DNA of 64,000 nucleotides, from contig WHVA01000051.1 in the NCBI GenBank assembly GCA_015179125.1, positions 248,001 to 312,000 of the forward strand, in the 5' to 3' direction. This DNA is from Gautieria morchelliformis. Its lineage: Eukaryota; Basidiomycota; Agaricomycetes; Gomphales; Gomphaceae. Positions 45,398-57,006 of this stretch are shown here, in pieces (the stretch's first letter is position 1; each line of letters begins with the position of its first letter). The position numbers and the translations under genes are program-made. A model generated the notes under the pieces. The model saw only the letters and a list, made by a program, of their open reading frames with translations. It had not been told where the DNA came from and ran no database searches.

Positions 45398-45907
45398 TCA
45401 AGTCAAAAAGGAAAAGACTAGGGCTGGTTCAGCAACCTTCCTTGGCTGGTTGAATAGCCGTTCCCCTACAGCTGGGCATTGGAGATTACCAGCTAGCCTG
45501 GTGATAGCCTGCACAAGGTCTGGGGCCTGAGTGGGCAGAACTGGTTTGGTGGGATTTGGAGGTGGAGGATCACCTGGGGCACCACCAGGTGGACCGCCAC
45601 CTGGAGGGCCGCCTGGACCTGGAGGTGGTGGTGGCGCTGGAGGTGGTGCTGATGACCGGGATGGTGTAGCTGTGTTTTTGCTGCTATTGCCGGGGTGACT
45701 TCCATAATTGCCTGGGTCGCCAGGGTTAATGTCAGAGACATCTTCGATGTGGCTTGGCAGAAGGTCATCGGTAAATGGATTGGCATTGAAGTGGAGGCTG
45801 GAAGGGCCGGGGTGTCCTGGTGATGCTGTAGACCTTTGAGCTTCAAAATAAGAGAGAGCTTCAACAGCTCCTGTGCGAGAGGAGGTAACTGTTGTGCAAA
45901 GAGGCAT
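45398..45907 (-). mobile_element. Gypsy Gag N-terminal fragment, Pro/Gly-rich
   Basis: 169 codons beginning MPLCTTVTSSRTG, with a PPPPPGPGGPPGGG run and then a Gag-like segment (LVQAITRLAGNLQ). I assign it to a Gypsy Gag from its position beside the LTR and its composition. Fossil, truncated. Confidence 0.55.
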
Positions 45908-46424
45908 AGTGATAGTTATTGGGCGAGAACCAGATAATACTGTTATGAGAATCCCAGAGATCAGATCTAAAAGGACAGCAGCTTCAACATATGTGTTATG
46001 CCCCCAATGAACTATTGTCCTAAGTATTTGGGAGATAGGAAGTCAGAAGTCAGAAGAGATCAAAGTAGAGAAGGGTTCAAGAATTGATCCTAGTCAAATG
46101 TTGGAAATTGAGTCAGAAGTCAGAGGTCAGAAAATGGAAGGTGGAAGACAGAGGGACAGAGGTCTTGCAAGTACTCACTGTGCTAAGAACAGGAGATGAT
46201 GTGAGGTATTCAAGTATCAAAGTTGATTATCTGATTGGGGAAACAGAGAGTATACATGACTGGGTTTTATACAAGGAGCTGGAACAACATGTCAGGAGGT
46301 GGAAGTAAGCAATTCCGATGTGAGCAGAATTAACTATGATAAACGGAGTAAGTAACTACTGCGGAACAAGAGAACTACAAGTGGGTGCAGGGTAGAGTCA
46401 AGAACAATAGGCAAAAGAACAAGG
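45908..46424. other. transposon-derived filler, no gene called
   Basis: AGTCAGAAGTCAGA-type short repeats near 46,040 and 46,110. Flank of the solo LTR copy 2. Confidence 0.4.
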
Positions 46425-46429
46425 GGAAC

Positions 46430-47458
46430 TGTCATGACCTGTCTATTTTCCTTACCCCGCTACCTCTATGTTCCCCCTCGTCACTCCCCCTGCATCTTCG
46501 CCTGAGTTCGCTCCACCCTTTGACCACTCTTCCTCTACGTTTGTGACATTCGCTGTTCGCCCCATTCTCTGAACAACTATTCGCTGCTCGCATCATTTGC
46601 CAGCAGGCACGCCATCAAACACAATCGACACCATTTACCCGGTGTGATGATTCATCACTGGCCCCATCACCTTCTCAATCCATCCCCTTTAGGTGTTCAT
46701 ATGGCCGGGATGCGTTTGCGGGATGTCCTACCCATAGGTCGTGTGGGATCAACCCAGCAGACGAAGAGTCCGTGCAGGGTGGTGTATATGCGGGTACCAA
46801 GGCATATTTCCATACATAGGTGCCTTCGCCCTCTTTCCTCTCTGATGTTTCATGTTCGCATCCCTCTTTCATTCTATTGTATGTTTATTCCATCTATTTG
46901 TATCATGACTGCGCACCCCTATTCAACCCTGACTCATGATGGCCTCTTTCCTATTCGCTGTTACCATACGAGCATTCGATATAAGTAGCTTACATTCGCA
47001 TGTATATTCTCCAGTTCAATTATCATACATCTATCTTGTGCAAACTTGACCTCACTGTGATCATCGTCTTGAGCCCTCACCTGTAGATTCCTATCTTCAA
47101 CCAGAGGAGGACTTAAGCACCACTGGTGAGTTTTCGTACTTCACCTTCATTACTTTAGCCTTCGAACCATTTTCTGTGCTGTCGGTGAAGGGCTCCGAAG
47201 GAGTGCCTTCGCTGGCGAAAGGATTGTTGTTACTTAGACAACCTTTCCATGACACCTTGCACGTTACATCGTCAAGTGCCACGGGCTATTTCGCTACGAC
47301 TGTAGATAGGGCAAGCTCCATTCGGGCAGCCCTATTATATTTTGAACATTTATTGGTTCACCCTATTCGCCGAACAGCATACCTATTTGCACACGTTGTT
47401 CGGGCATTCGTTGTGTTCACTAATACACGATATTAACGCCTAAAAACCAATCTTGACA
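46430..47458 (-). mobile_element. solo LTR, family S, copy 2
   Basis: 1029 bp, inverse of the 9772 copy, with perfect GGAAC duplication (46425-46429, 47459-47463). Non-coding. Confidence 0.93.
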
Positions 47459-47562
47459 GGAACGTAAGTCTAATTGACATCAGAACAAATGGGACTCCTG
47501 ATGTTCCAGATTTGGTGTCTTGCTGTGTCAAGGGTCAAGTATGGAAGGCTGATGAATAGAGT

Positions 47563-47933
47563 TGTAAGGGGAGGTAGAAAGAACAAGGGCAGGGGAAGGT
47601 TGTGATAATATATGAACTATACGGAACTCAGTATTGCTCGTTGCAAATTACTGAGATATGATTACCTATATGCAACTATAAAGCATACAGATAAGTATGA
47701 ATGGCCATGAAACTAATATCGAGTCTCTTACCTCAGTATTGCTCATTGCAAAGTACTGAGGAAGAGAGGAGACAAAACTAGCCACTTTATAGTTTTTAGA
47801 GAACAATGGAAATATAAAACAATGGGAGTTATCTGCAACTGTGCAAAGCTATATTTGTGGCGAACAATGGAACACATTACTTTGTCACAATGGGGTGACA
47901 CGGTTTGTCACTGGCTTGCGCATACATTCTACA
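47563..47933 (-). mobile_element. Copia LTR (3' LTR of a truncated minus-strand element)
   Basis: On the minus strand it starts TGTAGAATG right after a TTTGAGGGGGAG polypurine tract. It is related to the solo LTR at 44686. Fossil. Confidence 0.75.
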
Positions 47934-48075
47934 CTCCCCCTCAAACTGTAGTCAGCCCGAGCTCGACTGCGAAGTGCTTAACTTTTGTTGATGGCAGGGC
48001 CTTGGTAAGGGTGTCTCCCACCATATCTTTGGTAGGGCAGTAGACCAGTTGAACAGCCCCTTTCAATGCGGTTGT
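47934..48075 (-). pseudogene. Copia pol C-terminal end
   Basis: The minus-strand frame contains GAVQLVYCPTKDMVGDTLTK and VKHFAVELGL, the end of Copia RNase H. The rest of the element is missing where Gypsy sequence of the other strand begins. Fossil. Confidence 0.75.
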
Positions 48076-48089
48076 GCAAGGCACAAAAA

Positions 48090-48997
48090 CCATTCAGGAG
48101 ATGCTGAATGACCTCACAAAATATGCAGCCTGTATGATACAGCTGCCAGGCAATTACACCCATTCCAGAGACAGTTTGTGTCAGTGTTGCACAAGACATT
48201 GCATAATGAAGTCCTCAAAAGGGCTACAATGCAGAGTCAAGCTCAATCAAGCAACTCTATGAGACAGCCCGCATGATAGAAGAGGCATCCCGATATAACA
48301 TGTGGATGCGCCAGGCTGAAAATAGGGCCACGTTGGCCAGCGCATCACAGCTTGTGACAAGCAAGCCAGTGTCACAAACAGGCCCAAGCAGGCCTGTATC
48401 ATTTCTGAAGAGTGGGGTGTTCCAAGGCCCACAGGCTCTACGCCCATTTCCAGCTGGACAACTGCCCAAGGCCAAACAGCCTCAGGCAATGGGAAGCTCA
48501 GCTAAGCCAAGCTTACCACCCAAACAGGCGAGTCAACCACCAGATTGACCCACCAACACTCAAAGCAATATTACCTGCTTTGAGTGTGGCCAAATGGGCC
48601 ATAGGAAAGCGGAATGCCCGTGGCCCAAATCTGGCATACAGACAGCGGCCGCAAGGCAGGATGATGACGAGGATCCGGACATGGATCCTGGCCACGCCTC
48701 TCCTCAGCAAATCATTGAAGAGGGGGAGGGTGAACCTTGAGATAACAAGGCCCAGGGAGAAGAAGAAGGCCCCGCCGATAAGTGGGTGCCAGAACTGTCC
48801 CAGTATTATGACTGGGACGAGGAGACAGGGGATAATCACACAACTTATCGATCCAGCGCAATCAGAATCATGCCAGACAATGATACAGCCACCACAGTAA
48901 TGGCAGCACATAAAGCAGCTGCCCCAGACAAAGCAGCCAAACCGATGTATCACCATTGGAGCAAACAGAGATCATGGCCCACATGGCCATGCAATGA
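48090..48997 (+). mobile_element. Gypsy Gag C-terminal region with zinc knuckle
   Basis: Plus-strand motifs are LTKYAACMIQLPG, LYETARMIEEASRYNMWMRQ and the knuckle CFECGQMGHRKAECP. The region is interrupted at 48998-49002 by the solo LTR and resumes at 51479 with a protease start. Fossil with a few breaks. Confidence 0.82.
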
Positions 48998-49002
48998 GAA
49001 CC

Positions 49003-51473
49003 TGTCATGACGTGTTTATTTCCCATACTTACATACTCTATCCTCCCATTTCTCACTTTATTTCCGTGTTCGCTCTGATCGCCCTTGCCCTGTTCGGCAA
49101 CCGATCTTCACTGTTCGTGCCACTCACCATAGCCACGCCATCAACGCACGATCGACGTCCTTGGACTGACTTGGCAGTCATTTCTGGGTCTATCACCTCT
49201 GCTCAACCCTCTTTTGATGGTGTTCCTATGATCAGACTGTCATGACTTGTGTATTTCCTGGATCTTGTTATCCCCATTCCCCCTTTCGCCACTTCTCTCC
49301 TATGTCATCTCCGTTCGCCCTTCCTCGCATTTCTCCAAACAGCAATTCGCTGCTCGTGCATTTCGCCAGCAGGCACACCATCCTATACGATCGACACCAT
49401 TTACCCGGCATGATGGTTCATCACTAACCCCATCATCTTCTTAATCCAACCCCTTTGGGTGTTCATATGGCCAAAGTGTGTTCGCAGGATGTCCCTTCCA
49501 TAGGTCGTGCGGGATCAACCCAGTAGACGAAGAGTCCGTGCAGGGTAGCATGTATGCGGGTCCCAAGACATGGTTTTGTACATAAGTGCTTTCACCACCT
49601 TTACTCTCCGCCATTTCATGTTCGCACTCTTCCTTCACTCTATTGTATGTTTATTCCATATACTTAGTATCATGACTGCGCACCCCTATCCAACCCTGAC
49701 TCACGACAGCCTCTTTCCTATTTGCTGATGCCTTACGAGCATTCGATATAAGTAGTTTACATTCGCATGTATATTCTCCAGTTCAATTATCATACATCAT
49801 CTATCTTGTGCAAACTTGACCTCACTGTGATCATCATCTTGAGCCTTCTGCTGGAGATTTCTATCTTCGACCAGAAGAGGACTTAGGCATCACTGGTGAG
49901 TTCTTATACTTCATCTTCATTACCTTAGCCTTCGAACTATTTTCTGTGCTGACGGCGAAGGGTGTCAAGATTGGTTTTCAGGCGTTAATATCTTGTATTA
50001 GTGAACACAGCGAATGCCCGAATAACTTGTGCGAATAAGTATGCCGTTCGGCGAATAGGTGAACCAATGAGTGTCCACAAGGTAAGAGGGTTTGCCTAAA
50101 CGGGGTCACCCTATCTACAGTCGTAGCGAAATGGCCCGTGACTCTTGACGATGTAACGTGCAAGGTCTCACGGAAGGGCTGTCTAAGTCTCGACAATCCC
50201 TTCGCTGGCGAAGGTGCTCCTTCGGAGCCCTTCGCCAACAGCACAGAAAATGGTTCGAAGGCTAAGGTAACGAAGATGAAGTATGAGAACTCACCAGTGA
50301 TGCCTAAGTCCTCTACTAGTCGAAGATGGTAATCTCCAAGAGAAGGCTTAAGACGATGTCCACGGCGAGGTCAAAGCTGCACAAGATGAATGACGTATGA
50401 TAATTGAACTGGGGAATATACATGCGAATGTAAACTACTTGTATCGAATGCTCGTAAGGAATCAGCGAATAGGAAAGAGGCCGTCACAAGTCAGGGTTGG
50501 ATAGGGGTGCGCAGTCATGATACAACATAGATGAAATAAACATACAATAGAATGTGAGAAGAGGGAGAACATGAAACAACGGAGAGTAAAGGTGGCGAGG
50601 CACTTATGGACAAAACCATGTCTTGGGACCCGCATACATGCTACGCTGCACGGACTCTTGGCTACTGGGTTGATTCCGTACGACCTATGGAAGGGATGTC
50701 CTGCGAACACACCTTGACCATACGAACACCCAATGGGGTTGGATTAAGAAGACGATGGGGTTAATGATGAACCATCATGCCAGGTGAATGGTATCGATCG
50801 TATTTGATGGCGTGCCTGCTGGCGAATGATGCGAGCAGCGAATAGTCGTTCGGCAAAATGCAAGGAAGGGCGAACAGAGGTGACATAGGGGAGGAGAGGT
50901 CGAGGTGGAGGGCGAAGCCGAGCGAACACTGAGGAGGAGTAGCGAAAGGGAAAATGGGGATACCAAGGTGCAGGAAATACACAGGTCATGACAATCCAGC
51001 TATCAGAACACCATCGGAAGAGGGTCGAGCAGAGGAGGTGGTAGGCCCAGTGATGACTGCCGAGTCAGTCCCAAGACGTCGATCGTGTGTTTGACGGCGC
51101 GGCTATGGTAGTTGGCGTGAACAGCGAGAATTGGTTGCCGAACATGACAATGGTGATCGGAACGAACATGAAGGTGGGGTGAGAAAATAGGGAAACTGAG
51201 CTTCTGAGTATGGGAAATAAACGCGTCATGACAAAGGGATTGTCACTACTTTGACAACACTTCCATGACACCTTGCACGTTACATCGTTAAGTGCCACGG
51301 GCTATTTCGCTACAACTGTAGATAGGGCGAGCTCCGCTCGGGCAGCCCTCTTATCTTGTGAACATTTATTGGTTCACCTATTTGCCGAACGGCATACTTA
51401 TTCACACAAGCCATTTGGGCATTCGCTGTGTTCACTAATACACAATATTAACGCCTAAAAACCAATCTTGACA
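49003..51473 (-). mobile_element. solo LTR, family S, copy 3 (long form, split by copy 4)
   Basis: The outer, minus-oriented copy has perfect GAACC duplication (48998-49002, 51474-51478). Its two parts (49003-49962, 51239-51473) flank copy 4. It has the long form, with an extra 240 bp segment and a second TGTCATGAC-type end near 49,240. Confidence 0.9.
49963..51233 (+). mobile_element. solo LTR, family S, copy 4 (long form, inside copy 3)
   Basis: 1271 bp in plus orientation, flanked by AAGGG on both sides (49958-49962, 51234-51238). An internal GTCATGACA at about 50,985-50,993 is followed by 240 bp more and a second GTCATGACA end, so the terminus is duplicated compared with copies 1, 2 and 5. 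Confidence 0.9.
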
Positions 51474-51478
51474 GAACC

Positions 51479-51640
51479 ATACCCTCTTGGGGTACTGGGA
51501 GATTAACGGCGTGAAGGCCCACTGCCTCCTCAACAGTGGGAGTTGTATGGGATCTAGCTTTGCTGGGCAAACAGAATATTTTCAATGTATTTTCGAAATA
51601 GTGACCTTAAAATATAGCATACTGGTATTGCTATCATTGG
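51479..51640 (+). mobile_element. Gypsy protease fragment
   Basis: Contains a short aspartic-protease start (HCLLNSGS) continuing the gag at 48090-48997. The coding character then ends. Fossil. Confidence 0.6.
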
Positions 51641-52058
51641 GGATGAACTATTTAAACTTCCTCTAATTTCCTACCATTTTTTTCGCCATTTTTAACGAAG
51701 TCTTTGGCTCAAAACACTTCTATTCTGTTGCAGCGGAGTTATGAATCCACATGTATCCACAACTCTGCTTATTCAAACTCCGACGCGCGCGAGCCCGAAC
51801 TCGAGCCCGTGGACACTTACGCACCCACAAACTCTGGCCAACCTAGCGGTTCGGACTCAGCACTCTGGAAATAGCAATTTATTCCCAAGCCTCCACAACA
51901 CAGTTTGTGCAATACAAACTCAGCCCAACCTATGCTACCATAGCAACAAGGCTATGCTAGGCTGTGCTGTGCCATGACTACACTCCTAAAATAGAATTAG
52001 GGTCATGACTCACTGCCAAGCTGGAGTATTATTGGCCCAAAGTCTTGTGACTTGGGAA

Positions 52059-53152
52059 TAGTGTTCTGCAAAGCCCGGCTCGGCTCAAAAGCCCCAGCTT
52101 CGGCTCGGCTCACGCCGGCTCGGGCTCAGCTCAGGCTTGGCACGGCTTAAGCTGGGGCTTTTCAGTGGGAAATATCGACCGAGGGGATGCAACGCCGAAG
52201 TGGAAATTCTTGTAGAGGACAGGAATTGTCGGTCATTTCTCCAACAAATAATATAGTCTTCATTTGCCTGCCATGGAGGAGACCTGACCCACCAGCACAA
52301 TTTGCAGTCAATCATTTTTTTACCTTCCTCAACGTGTAGATTATCGAAAAAAAATCGTGTATCCAAAGTACGATCTTTGGACTTGATCGCCGTGTCAGGT
52401 AAGCCCTCTACCCCATCTAGATCCTTGAGCCAGCCATCAGGGCAAGCCGGACTATCTTAGCTTGTATGGCTGAAGTCCCCGGTGTAGCCTTGCTTTGAGT
52501 ACCTGAATCTTAGATCAATAGATAGACAATATTCTATGCAAAGATATGACTCACCAGTAATGCCGCCAGATTCCTTATTCATAACCATTTCAGTACTACT
52601 GAAACCAGTAGGCTTGGCAACGGTCCTTGCACTTGGCTCGATCACCAGGGCAGGCTCAACGATAGTCTTTTGTTTTTTATTTTTATGTTGGTCAGTAGTT
52701 TCTACCACCTTGGTCATGACCTTGGCATGCTTTCGTTGACCGAGAACATTGGCCACATTATCTGGATCCTTCAGTGCGGCGCTTGGCTTTAGCGTTCGGC
52801 CCGACCGGGCACTCTTGATAGGGAGCAGCTGAACCTCATCCTCATCGCTGGGGTCCTGGATACGGACGGGGCAAGGGCATGGCAGTGAGCAGCAGACAGA
52901 AATTTTTTTCAAACTCAACCAATAGAGTACAGGATATACTCAAATTAGCTACCTGAGTGCCGCTTGCCACCCGAACAGTGCATACCGAGTAAGCGCCCAA
53001 AAGCCGCAGCTTCAGGGCTCAGCTCAGGCTCTCAAAACTCAAGCTGGGCCCTAGATCCCGGCCTCAGGACGGCTTTGGCCCGGCTCAGCCCGGCTTTTGG
53101 GGGCCCGGCTCCGGCTTAGGCCGCGGCTGAAGCTGGGCTTTGCAGAACACTA
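52059..53152. mobile_element. non-autonomous hAT-like DNA transposon
   Basis: 1094 bp with terminal inverted repeats TAGTGTTCTGCAAAGCCC at both ends (right end inverse with one mismatch), a perfect 8-bp target duplication CTTGGGAA (52051-52058, 53153-53160), and subterminal GGCTCGGCTC repeats. The 8-bp TSD and TIR type are diagnostic of hAT. No transposase is present. It carries an internal minus-strand coding-like fragment (52540-52870). Confidence 0.92.
52540..52870 (-). pseudogene. coding-like fragment inside the hAT-like element
   Basis: The open minus-strand stretch, bounded by a possible acceptor (ATCCAG) and donor (TG then GTGAGT), reads DPSDEDEVQLLPIKSARSGR, TLKPSAALKDP, NKKQKTIVEPAL. 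It resembles a disordered, basic/acidic N-terminal region. It may be a remnant of the autonomous parent or a captured host exon; I cannot tell which. Confidence 0.45.
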
Positions 53153-53287
53153 CTTGGGAAATGACTCCTGCATGACTCAGAGCCTGGCTCAGCACGTGAC
53201 TCATGCTCGAACTCTGGCGTATCATTGGCTGAGAGGCCTCTTACCAATGAAAGGCTGTGTTGAGCTAATCCTCTTTAAGAATAAGGG

Positions 53288-53640
53288 TGTATCTTATTCT
53301 TAGATGTGACTCATGCCTGACTCACTACCCCATTTCTGCATGACTCAGTGCATGACTCACTCCCTAATTGTGAACCGCGATTGGCCAACACATGCTCTGA
53401 CTCACTACCCTTTTTCTCTCTGACTCACTACCCCATTTCTGTGTGACTCAGTGCATGACTCACACCCTATTCGTGGACTGTGATTGGCCAACACATGCTC
53501 TGACTCACTACCCTTTTTCTCTCTGACTCACTACCCCATTTCTGTGTGACTCAGTGCATGACTCACACCCTATTCGTGGACTGTGATTGGCCAACACATG
53601 CTCTGACTCACTACCCTTTTTCTCTCACTACCCTATTTCT
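53288..53640 (+). repeat. 103-bp tandem repeat within the LTR
   Basis: CATGCTCTGACTCACTACCC recurs at 53391, 53494 and 53597, exactly 103 bp apart. The two full units in between are nearly identical, and a diverged unit precedes them. Rich in TGACTCA sites (AP-1/Gcn4-like), which occur several times per unit. Confidence 0.88.
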
Positions 53641-54330
53641 TCGTGACTCATTCTAGTCTATTAATAGATAGTAGATACAATATAAAAGGAGGCCTTACTG
53701 CCCACCTTTCATCAGCCAATACATCATCATCTACTATCCACGTACCTCGTGTGACTTGCCAAGCTTGCACAGCTTACTAAGCTGCTAACCCCGGCTAGGG
53801 TTATTACACTTACTTAGTGTATTAATTCTCAGTTAAGTAGTTGCGTTTCTACTTAGCCACCCGGACTAACACTCCAGGTGAAATTCTGCAGAGTGAGTCT
53901 GACAATCGATTTCCTTGTCAATTAGCTCTCCAATACCCGAGACGAACTGATCAGTGACTTTCCTGTTCAGTGACTTTCACAAGTCACTTCTTAAACCCTA
54001 GTCGCTCGTTTATTGCAGTGCATTGACGGTAATCGGGTCAGTCCACTTACAAACTCTCCTGTGAAGCCATTCCTATCTTTTTGGAATACTTGGACCCCGA
54101 TAGTCGTCCTCGAACCTACAGACTTTTAGTTTATTGTTCAGTGCTGCTAAGAAACATATTGCCTTCCATCCATATTAACTTGGACTAGTTCTTACGCGGA
54201 TTGCAACCAAAGTACAAATATTAAATTATTTCCGGAGTTGTGCTGAAGCATTGTTTAATATTCTTTGAGTTTCGTATACAACACGTTCTGATAGACCAAA
54301 GTGTTAGCTCTGACACCAAAGTCTTGAAGG

Positions 54331-55105
54331 GTTCCAAAACAGGAGTGAAGGAGTACTAATATCCCCAGAATTCACGTGAGCGGAATGAACACGACCATCA
54401 AGTTTGGTTGCGAGACTCACAACGAGTATTTTGACATGGCAAACATTGAATATTACAACACAATCCTTGGGATGCCATTCCTGAGGAAGCTAGGTGTAAT
54501 GCTGGACTTATCCAGCCCAGGGACGATCTGCTTGGGGGTTGAAGTCATCTCCATGGGCAAGGTGTCGTTTGACGACAAAGGGCTGCCAAATGACAACCAA
54601 GACCCAAAGGTGAGTCAAATCACCTCAGGGCAAAGGCTTGCCCTGGCTCACTGAAGTCAGGAGGATGAGTTGCAAGCCAACCCATCCTCAAACTCTCCCT
54701 ATAGTAGGGAGAGGCGTGCTCATCTAACGATGAAAGCGAAGTGGTGGTGCCATGAGCCACAGGACCTAATAGATGCACTAGGTGCTTGATGGTATCTAAA
54801 GCCACCACACCATCCTCATGGACAGTGGAAAGAATCACTGACCTAGTCAGTGGGATTCTGCTTGAGCTCCCACCCCTGAGGGAGGTGAATCATGAGATCA
54901 ACCTCATTTATCCTGACAAACACATGTGGTATCGACTACCAAAGTGTCCAGAGCACTTTCATGAGGAGCTATCCATGAAGCTCGAGCGTTACACCACTGC
55001 AAAGTGGTGGATACCAGCAGCCATGCGCCAAGCAGAACAAGAACACCATGAAGGACGTACACCCTTCCTGGATCAGGATATCATCCGCAGTGACATGGTC
55101 GGCTG
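54331..55105 (+). mobile_element. Gypsy internal fragment: protease and pre-RT
   Basis: Protease-domain motif (YYNTILGMPFLRKLGVMLDL) at about 54,450-54,510, then pre-RT sequence (LPPLREVNHEINL) at 54,860-54,910. Most of gag is missing after the LTR. Fossil, continued at 56085. Confidence 0.85.
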
Positions 55106-56084
55106 TGTCAAGATTGTATTTTAGGTGTTAATATCGTGTATTAGTGAACACAGCGAATGCCCGAAAGGCTTGTGCAATGAAGTGTGTAGTTTGGTGAATA
55201 AGGTGAAGCCAATAAATGTTTAAAAGGTAAGAGGGCTACCTTAACAGAGTTTACCCTATCTACAGTCGTAGCAAAATAGCCCATGATACTTGACAATGTA
55301 ATGTACAAGGTGCCATGGAAAGGTTGTCTAGTAGTAACAATCCTTTTGCCGGCAAAGGTGCTCCTTCGGAGCCCTTCACTGACAGCACCGACAATGGTAT
55401 GAAGACTAAAGTAGTGAAGGTGAAGTATGAAAACTCACCAGTGGTGCTCAAGCCCTCCTCTGGCCTAAGATAGTAGTCTATAGAAGAGGGCTCAAGACGA
55501 TAGTCACAGTGAGGTCAAGTTTTGCACAAGATAGACGTATGATAATTGAACTGCAGAATATACATGCGAATGTAAACTACTTATACTAACTGCTCATATG
55601 ATGTCAGCGAATAGGAAAGAGGCCATTGTGAGTCAGGGTTGGATAGGGGTGTGCAGTCAGGATACAAATAGATGAAATGCATATACAATAGAACCAAGGA
55701 GAAGTGCAAACATGAAACAACAGGGAGGAAAGAGGACAAAGGTACCTATGTAAGAAAACACGCCTTGAGGCCTGCATACATGTTACCCTGCATGGACTCT
55801 TGGTCTGCTGGGTTGATCCCACACAACCTATGGGTAGGATGTCCTGCGAATGCATTCCAGCCATAGGAACACCCAAAGGGGGTTGAGTCAGGAAGGTGAT
55901 GAGGCCAGTGATGAACCATCAGGCCGGGTAAAGGATGTCGATCGTGTTTGATGGCATGCCTACTGGTGAATTGCGAATGGCCGTTCAGCAAATTTGGCGA
56001 AGGGCGAATGGAGCGAACATAGAGGTGGAGTGGTGAAAGGGGAAATGAGGATAGCTGGATACAAGAAATAAATGAGTCATGACA
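55106..56084 (+). mobile_element. solo LTR, family S, copy 5
   Basis: 979 bp, TGTCAAGATTG...GTCATGACA, flanked by GGCTG on both sides (55101-55105, 56085-56089). More diverged than the others. It sits in Gypsy pol. Confidence 0.92.
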
Positions 56085-56825
56085 GGCTGCAGGTATCGAA
56101 CAAAACTCAATATGTCTGAGGCATACGAGCAAATCCGGATCTGTCTGGAAGACATAGCAAAAACTGCTTTTGCTACGATACTTGGCACATTTAGGAGCCA
56201 AGTAATACAGATGGGAAACTGCAATGCGCCATCGACGTTCCAACATCTGATGATGGCAATCTTCTGCGACTGTATAGGTCGCTTCGTCCATGTATACATG
56301 GATGACATTTTCATCTTCTCACACTCAATCGAAGAGCACAAGGAGCACCTCTGCATAGTCTTTGACAGGCTGTGGAAGAACCACCTCTTCTTGAGCAAGA
56401 AGAAAGTGGACCTCTATTCACAGAGAATGGAGTGCCTGGGTCACATTGTTGATGACCTAAGTGTGCATGTGGATGCCAACAAGATGCAATGCATCCACGA
56501 GTGGTGACGACCGAGGACATTTAATGATGTTCAGCAGTTCCTCAGCCTTGTCCAGTATCTGGCACACTACATGCCAGATGTGAGTGCTTTCACAACCATG
56601 CACAACAACCATCCATTTGAATGGACTCCACTGCTTGACAAGTGCCTTCAGAACATAAAGGCCCTGATCCTGTGTCTCATCGACACACAGAACCCAGATC
56701 CCATCTGGGTTATCACCGACGGCTCGAAATCAGGCGTCAGCGCAGTCTACCGTCGATGCGGATACATCAGAGCTTCATTGTTGAATACGAGCGACGTCAC
56801 GTCGATGTCACCCATCGTGTCAGGC
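56085..56825 (+). mobile_element. Gypsy RT and start of RNase H
   Basis: RT with the VYMDDIFIFS catalytic box near 56,300 and LGHIVDD, then an RNase H beginning (WVITDGSKSGVSAVY) near 56,705. Ends abruptly before host DNA. Fossil, truncated. Confidence 0.88.
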
Positions 56826-57006
56826 TGAGACATAGTATATTAGTTAGTACTCGATGTATGTTACCGCTCATGTGGTTGTAACCCACCAAATCAACCTATT
56901 GTCATAGTCCTTGTTGTTTCCTATTCGTACTATGGTCGGAGCCTGTCCGACTTTCAACTTGCCGTGACGCCGACAGATCAGGCCCGGCGATTGTTCTCGA
57001 TTGAAA

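Larger units (their letters stand above)
51640..54330 (+). mobile_element. long Gypsy LTR carrying a hAT-like element
   Basis: Plus-orientation LTR. Its 5' part is related to 45,300-44,100 inverse, the TATA box TATAAAAGGAGG is near 53,680, and its 3' end is shared with 40,780-40,207 inverse. It is interrupted by the DNA transposon at 52059-53152. Fossil. Confidence 0.7.

Noticed and set aside
49241-50993. Reading the 49-51 kb palindrome as a simple inverted duplication
   Set aside because: Two separate exact 5-bp target duplications (GAACC outside, AAGGG inside) fit one element inserted in another better.
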